DNA of 64,000 nucleotides from Bacteroidetes bacterium UBA6221 (GTDB lineage: Bacteria; Bacteroidota; Bacteroidia; Chitinophagales; Chitinophagaceae): the NCBI GenBank assembly GCA_002421685.1, contig DISB01000018.1, forward strand, positions 1-64,000. The letters run 5' to 3'. Numbering within the stretch: position 1 is the first letter of the stretch; every line of letters starts with the position of its first letter. Made by a program: the position numbers and the translations under genes. Below the pieces are notes generated by a model. It was not told the origin of the DNA. It made no database searches and saw only the letters and a list, made by a program, of their open reading frames with translations. This document shows positions 61,757 through 64,000 of this stretch, piece after piece.

Positions 61757-62370
61757 GGCTCCTGCTGCAAGTAATACAATTTCCGCCACCCGAGGTAACC
61801 CGATATAGCCACTATGAATAATATTACCGTCAGCAATGCCGTGAGTGGTATTCCCTTATGTATCAGCAGCGGAATGGCAATCGCATTGGAAATATTCAGC
61901 AATATCCAGTTCTCTATTTTATGTTTAGCCAGCAGCCACATACCTGCCCATGCGAACGCCGCAACTGTTGCGTCAGCCATTGGCACGTCCGAATCGGTGT
62001 AGTTGCTCAGCACTACGCACAATATAGAAAATCCCAGTATGACTATCGAAAACGTGACCACCCAGTCTTTTATATCGCAGTAAGAAATTGCTGCCGCATT
62101 ATTGTCTTCCCTGTTTATTCCCCAGCGTACCCAGCCATAGATGCTCATGATTAAGTAGTAGCCGTTCAGCAGCGCTTCTGCATACAAGCCCACAGAGGTC
62201 ATGATATACAAATAAAGAGTGGTGCTGATAATGCCCGCAGGGTACAGCCATACACTGTTGCGACTGGCCAGCACCACACTGGCTATGCCAAAAAAAACCG
62301 CGACGGCTTCTGTTATTGTTGTCTGCTGTAGCTGTTCGGTAAATTGCGTGGCAAGACTATGAATGGTCAT
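61753..62370 (-). CDS. pnuC: Nicotinamide riboside transporter PnuC
   Basis: 205 aa from ATG 62370; the frame extends to 62433, but the TATTTTTG -7 element lies 6 bases before 62370. About seven membrane helices. SVWLYPAGIISTTLYLYIM, GLYAEALLNGYYLIMSIYGWVRWG and the conserved WLLAKHKIENWILLNISNAIAIPLLIHKG match PnuC. Facilitated uptake of nicotinamide riboside, trapped by the kinase next to it. Confidence 0.92.
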   Translation of the reverse strand: MTIHSLATQFTEQLQQTTITEAVAVFFGIASVVLASRNSVWLYPAGIISTTLYLYIMTSVGLYAEALLNGYYLIMSIYGWVRWGINREDNNAAAISYCDIKDWVVTFSIVILGFSILCVVLSNYTDSDVPMADATVAAFAWAGMWLLAKHKIENWILLNISNAIAIPLLIHKGIPLTALLTVILFIVAISGYLGWRKLYYLQQEP

Positions 62371-62376
62371 AAACAA

Positions 62377-62384
62377 CAAAAATA
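62377..62384 (-). promoter_or_regulatory. -7 element of pnuC
   Basis: TATTTTTG on the minus strand, exact match, 6 bases before ATG 62370. Confidence 0.65.
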
Positions 62385-62441
62385 ACCAGGCCCCGTTATA
62401 ACACAATATATACGTAACTTTATTAAGTAACATTAAAGGTT

Positions 62442-63797
62442 ATGAGAACGCTTTATATTCTTCTTTTAGTTGCCATCGCCTCCTGCCAGCAGGCCAGCAG
62501 CCAGATGACCACGAGGGTGGTGGCGAATAATCTTTTCATACCCTGGGAAATGGTTTATGCCCCCGACGACCATATCTGGTTCACACAAAAGAACGGTTAT
62601 ATCTGCCGGGTGGAACCGGCAACCGGCGAGGTAGATACATTGTATTACGAGTCGAACACGGTAGTATCGGGCGAAGGCGGTATGCTGGGCATGGCCCTGC
62701 ACCCCAATTTCCCCACCGACCCTTATGTGTACGTTGCTTACGATTATTCGCAGGGAGGATACAAAGAGCGTATAGTGCGTTATACATATAATGGTACGCA
62801 GCTTAGCAGCCCAATGACGTTGCTGGATAATATAGCCGCCAATACTTATCATAATGGCTGCAGGCTGGTCATAGTAAACGGGCAACTATATATTACCACC
62901 GGCGATGCCGGAACTACTGCGAATTCCCAAAACCTGTCATCCATAAATGGTAAAACCCTGCGCATCAACCTGGATGGTAGCATTCCTTCCGACAATCCCA
63001 TACCCGGCAGCCCTGTATGGGGCTGGGGCCACCGCAACGCGCAGGGGCTGGTATATGCCAACAGCAGGTTCTACAGTTCGGAGCACGGCCCCGGAAATGA
63101 CGATGAACTGAACATACTGCAAAAGGGCAGGAACTATGGCTGGCCCAATGTGGAAGGCTTTTGCGATAAGCCGGGTGAGACGACCTTTTGCAACGACTCT
63201 AACGTGGTGGAACCACTCAAAGCATGGACCCCAACACTGGCGGTAAGCGCGATAGCCTATTACAACCACCCTATGTTCCCTTCCTTGCAGAATTCTATAC
63301 TGATGACTACGCTGAAAGATGAAAAACTATATGAACTGGAACTGAACGGCAGTTACGATGCCATCACCAATAGCAATGTAATATCGCAGGTAAGCGGCGA
63401 CAGGCTGCGCGCTGTCTGCATCGACCCCGACGGAAGGATATACATATCTACCAGCAATTCACCGGCATCGGGCACAGGCGCTAAAATTGACAAGATCATC
63501 GAGATATACGACCCCACCTATTCTTCCATAGCGCAGCAATTGAAAAAAAACAAGGAAGTGGTTGCCGTGTATCCCAATCCTGCCCGGGATGAGATAAATA
63601 TTTACAACAACATACCCCGCAGCAAAGGCGGGTATAAATACGCCATCTTCAACCTGTCGGGGCAGGAGATAAGCGGCAACGACCTGCAATCGGGGCATAA
63701 CAAAGTATCGGTTGCATCCCTTCCGGCCGGCGCATACTTGCTAAAAGTTTTTAATGGCTTGGAGCAAGTGAGCAGTACACAGTTCCGTAAACTGTAA
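62442..63797 (+). CDS. PQQ-type sugar dehydrogenase with T9SS sorting domain
   Basis: 451 aa. Signal peptide LLLVAIASCQQ with a lipobox-like cysteine or, instead, a Sec cut after ASSQ. Soluble glucose/sorbosone dehydrogenase beta-propeller at about 25-350: IPWEMVYAPDDHIWFTQKNGYICRV, GGMLGMALHPNF, YHNGCRLVIVNGQLYITTGDAG, WGWGHRNAQGLVY, SEHGPGNDDELNIL, GRNYGWPNVEG. C-terminal T9SS domain VYPNPARDEINIYNN...SLPAGAYLLKVF. It should oxidise sugars at the cell surface using PQQ; enzymes of this group can also have other substrates. Confidence 0.88.
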   Translation: MRTLYILLLVAIASCQQASSQMTTRVVANNLFIPWEMVYAPDDHIWFTQKNGYICRVEPATGEVDTLYYESNTVVSGEGGMLGMALHPNFPTDPYVYVAYDYSQGGYKERIVRYTYNGTQLSSPMTLLDNIAANTYHNGCRLVIVNGQLYITTGDAGTTANSQNLSSINGKTLRINLDGSIPSDNPIPGSPVWGWGHRNAQGLVYANSRFYSSEHGPGNDDELNILQKGRNYGWPNVEGFCDKPGETTFCNDSNVVEPLKAWTPTLAVSAIAYYNHPMFPSLQNSILMTTLKDEKLYELELNGSYDAITNSNVISQVSGDRLRAVCIDPDGRIYISTSNSPASGTGAKIDKIIEIYDPTYSSIAQQLKKNKEVVAVYPNPARDEINIYNNIPRSKGGYKYAIFNLSGQEISGNDLQSGHNKVSVASLPAGAYLLKVFNGLEQVSSTQFRKL

Positions 63798-63813
63798 CAG
63801 CCTGCTGCTATTT

Positions 63814-63844
63814 TTTGGTTATTTCAGGATTAATTCTATTTTTG
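63814..63844 (+). promoter_or_regulatory. Full-consensus promoter of tRNA-Phe
   Basis: TTTG (63814-63817), 19-base spacer, TATTTTTG (63837-63844), 18 bases before the first tRNA base. Confidence 0.85.
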
Positions 63845-63862
63845 CCATCCCAAATACGGGAC

Positions 63863-63935
63863 GGTGCGGTAGCTCAGTTGGTAGAGCAAAGGACTGAAAA
63901 TCCTTGTGTCGGGGGTTCAATTCCCTCCCGCACCA
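63863..63935 (+). tRNA. tRNA-Phe (GAA)
   Basis: 73 bases. Acceptor GGTGCGG/CCGCACC, D arm GCTC...GAGC, anticodon stem AAGGA/TCCTT with loop CTGAAAA (anticodon GAA), T arm GGGGG-TTCAATT-CCCTC with one G-T pair, discriminator A. The 3' CCA is not encoded (CAC follows), so it is added after transcription. Confidence 0.97.
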
Positions 63936-63944
63936 CACTAAATC

Positions 63945-63980
63945 AAGCAGTTATGATGAAAAATCGTAGCTGCTTTTTTT
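63945..63980 (+). terminator. Terminator of tRNA-Phe
   Basis: 13-base stem AAGCAGTTATGAT / ATCGTAGCTGCTT with two G-T pairs, loop GAAAA, followed by TTTTTT. Confidence 0.9.
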
Positions 63981-64000
63981 ACGATAGATTTAGTCATCTT

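Noticed and set aside
1..64000. CRISPR array, prophage or insertion sequence
   Set aside because: No regular direct repeats with spacers, no transposase, integrase or phage structural gene was seen.

Overview
The window is a chromosomal segment of a Bacteroidota bacterium, most likely of the Chitinophagales/Sphingobacteriales side. Evidence: C-terminal type IX secretion (T9SS) sorting domains on three proteins, a GEVED domain, DUF1573, DUF4783, MbnP and BatB/BatC families, the futalosine menaquinone enzyme MqnD, a split MetH and a split transketolase. The strongest clue is the promoters: a Bacteroidota -7 element TAnnTTTG stands in front of more than twenty genes. Family names are recalled from sequence motifs; no database search was possible.

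Layout. 1-4.9 kb: tail of a T9SS cargo protein, CCA-adding enzyme, Sua5-type tRNA enzyme, two DUF1573 proteins, a PLP aminotransferase. 4.9-14 kb: adenine deaminase, YHS lipoprotein, MbnP lipoprotein, PagL-like outer membrane enzyme, mqnD, recQ, a GH3-like protein. 14-21.4 kb: mnmE, then molybdenum cofactor genes in two converging groups: TauE-moaD-moaE on +, and moaA-moeA-moaC-mobA-moeB on -. 21.4-29.2 kb: beta-barrel protein, gamma carbonic anhydrase, glycosyltransferase, thyA, folA, clpX, priA. 29.2-34.6 kb is the most accessory-looking part: two Tat-type ferritin-like proteins, a 700-base gene-free stretch with dyads, a membrane protein with an HExxH motif, a tiny lipoprotein, a glycosyltransferase lacking a normal start codon, and a YD-repeat protein. 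34.6-46.5 kb: EamA transporter, SUI1 factor, transketolase C-half, PLP decarboxylase, rpsF-rpsR-rplI, a T9SS protein with a broken signal peptide, gcvP, adk-obgE. 46.6-64 kb: rRNA pseudouridine synthase behind a three-armed hairpin region, batB-batC, a UvrD/PcrA helicase, DUF4139, DUF4783, L,D-transpeptidase, metH, ligA, a YciO paralogue, an NAD salvage pair (pnuC and a NadR-like kinase), a PQQ-type sugar dehydrogenase and tRNA-Phe.

How parts fit: the tRNA-Phe gene does not encode its CCA end, which the CCA-adding enzyme at the other end of the window would supply. MoaD ends in Gly-Gly and the MoeB-rhodanese protein that would activate it lies in the facing operon. The NAD salvage genes read in the same direction as the NAD-consuming ligase.

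I did not find a large undescribed system such as a new defence island or CRISPR. The most novel-looking signals are regulatory: about eleven genes whose start codon lies 3-8 bases after the -7 element (leaderless mRNAs), an 18-base palindrome that fills the -33/-7 spacer of folA, a mutually exclusive hairpin set before the pseudouridine synthase, a structured rpsF leader, a dyad-promoter-hairpin module before the TauE/moaD/moaE genes, and a 16-base promoter-overlapping motif shared by two distant gene-free stretches.
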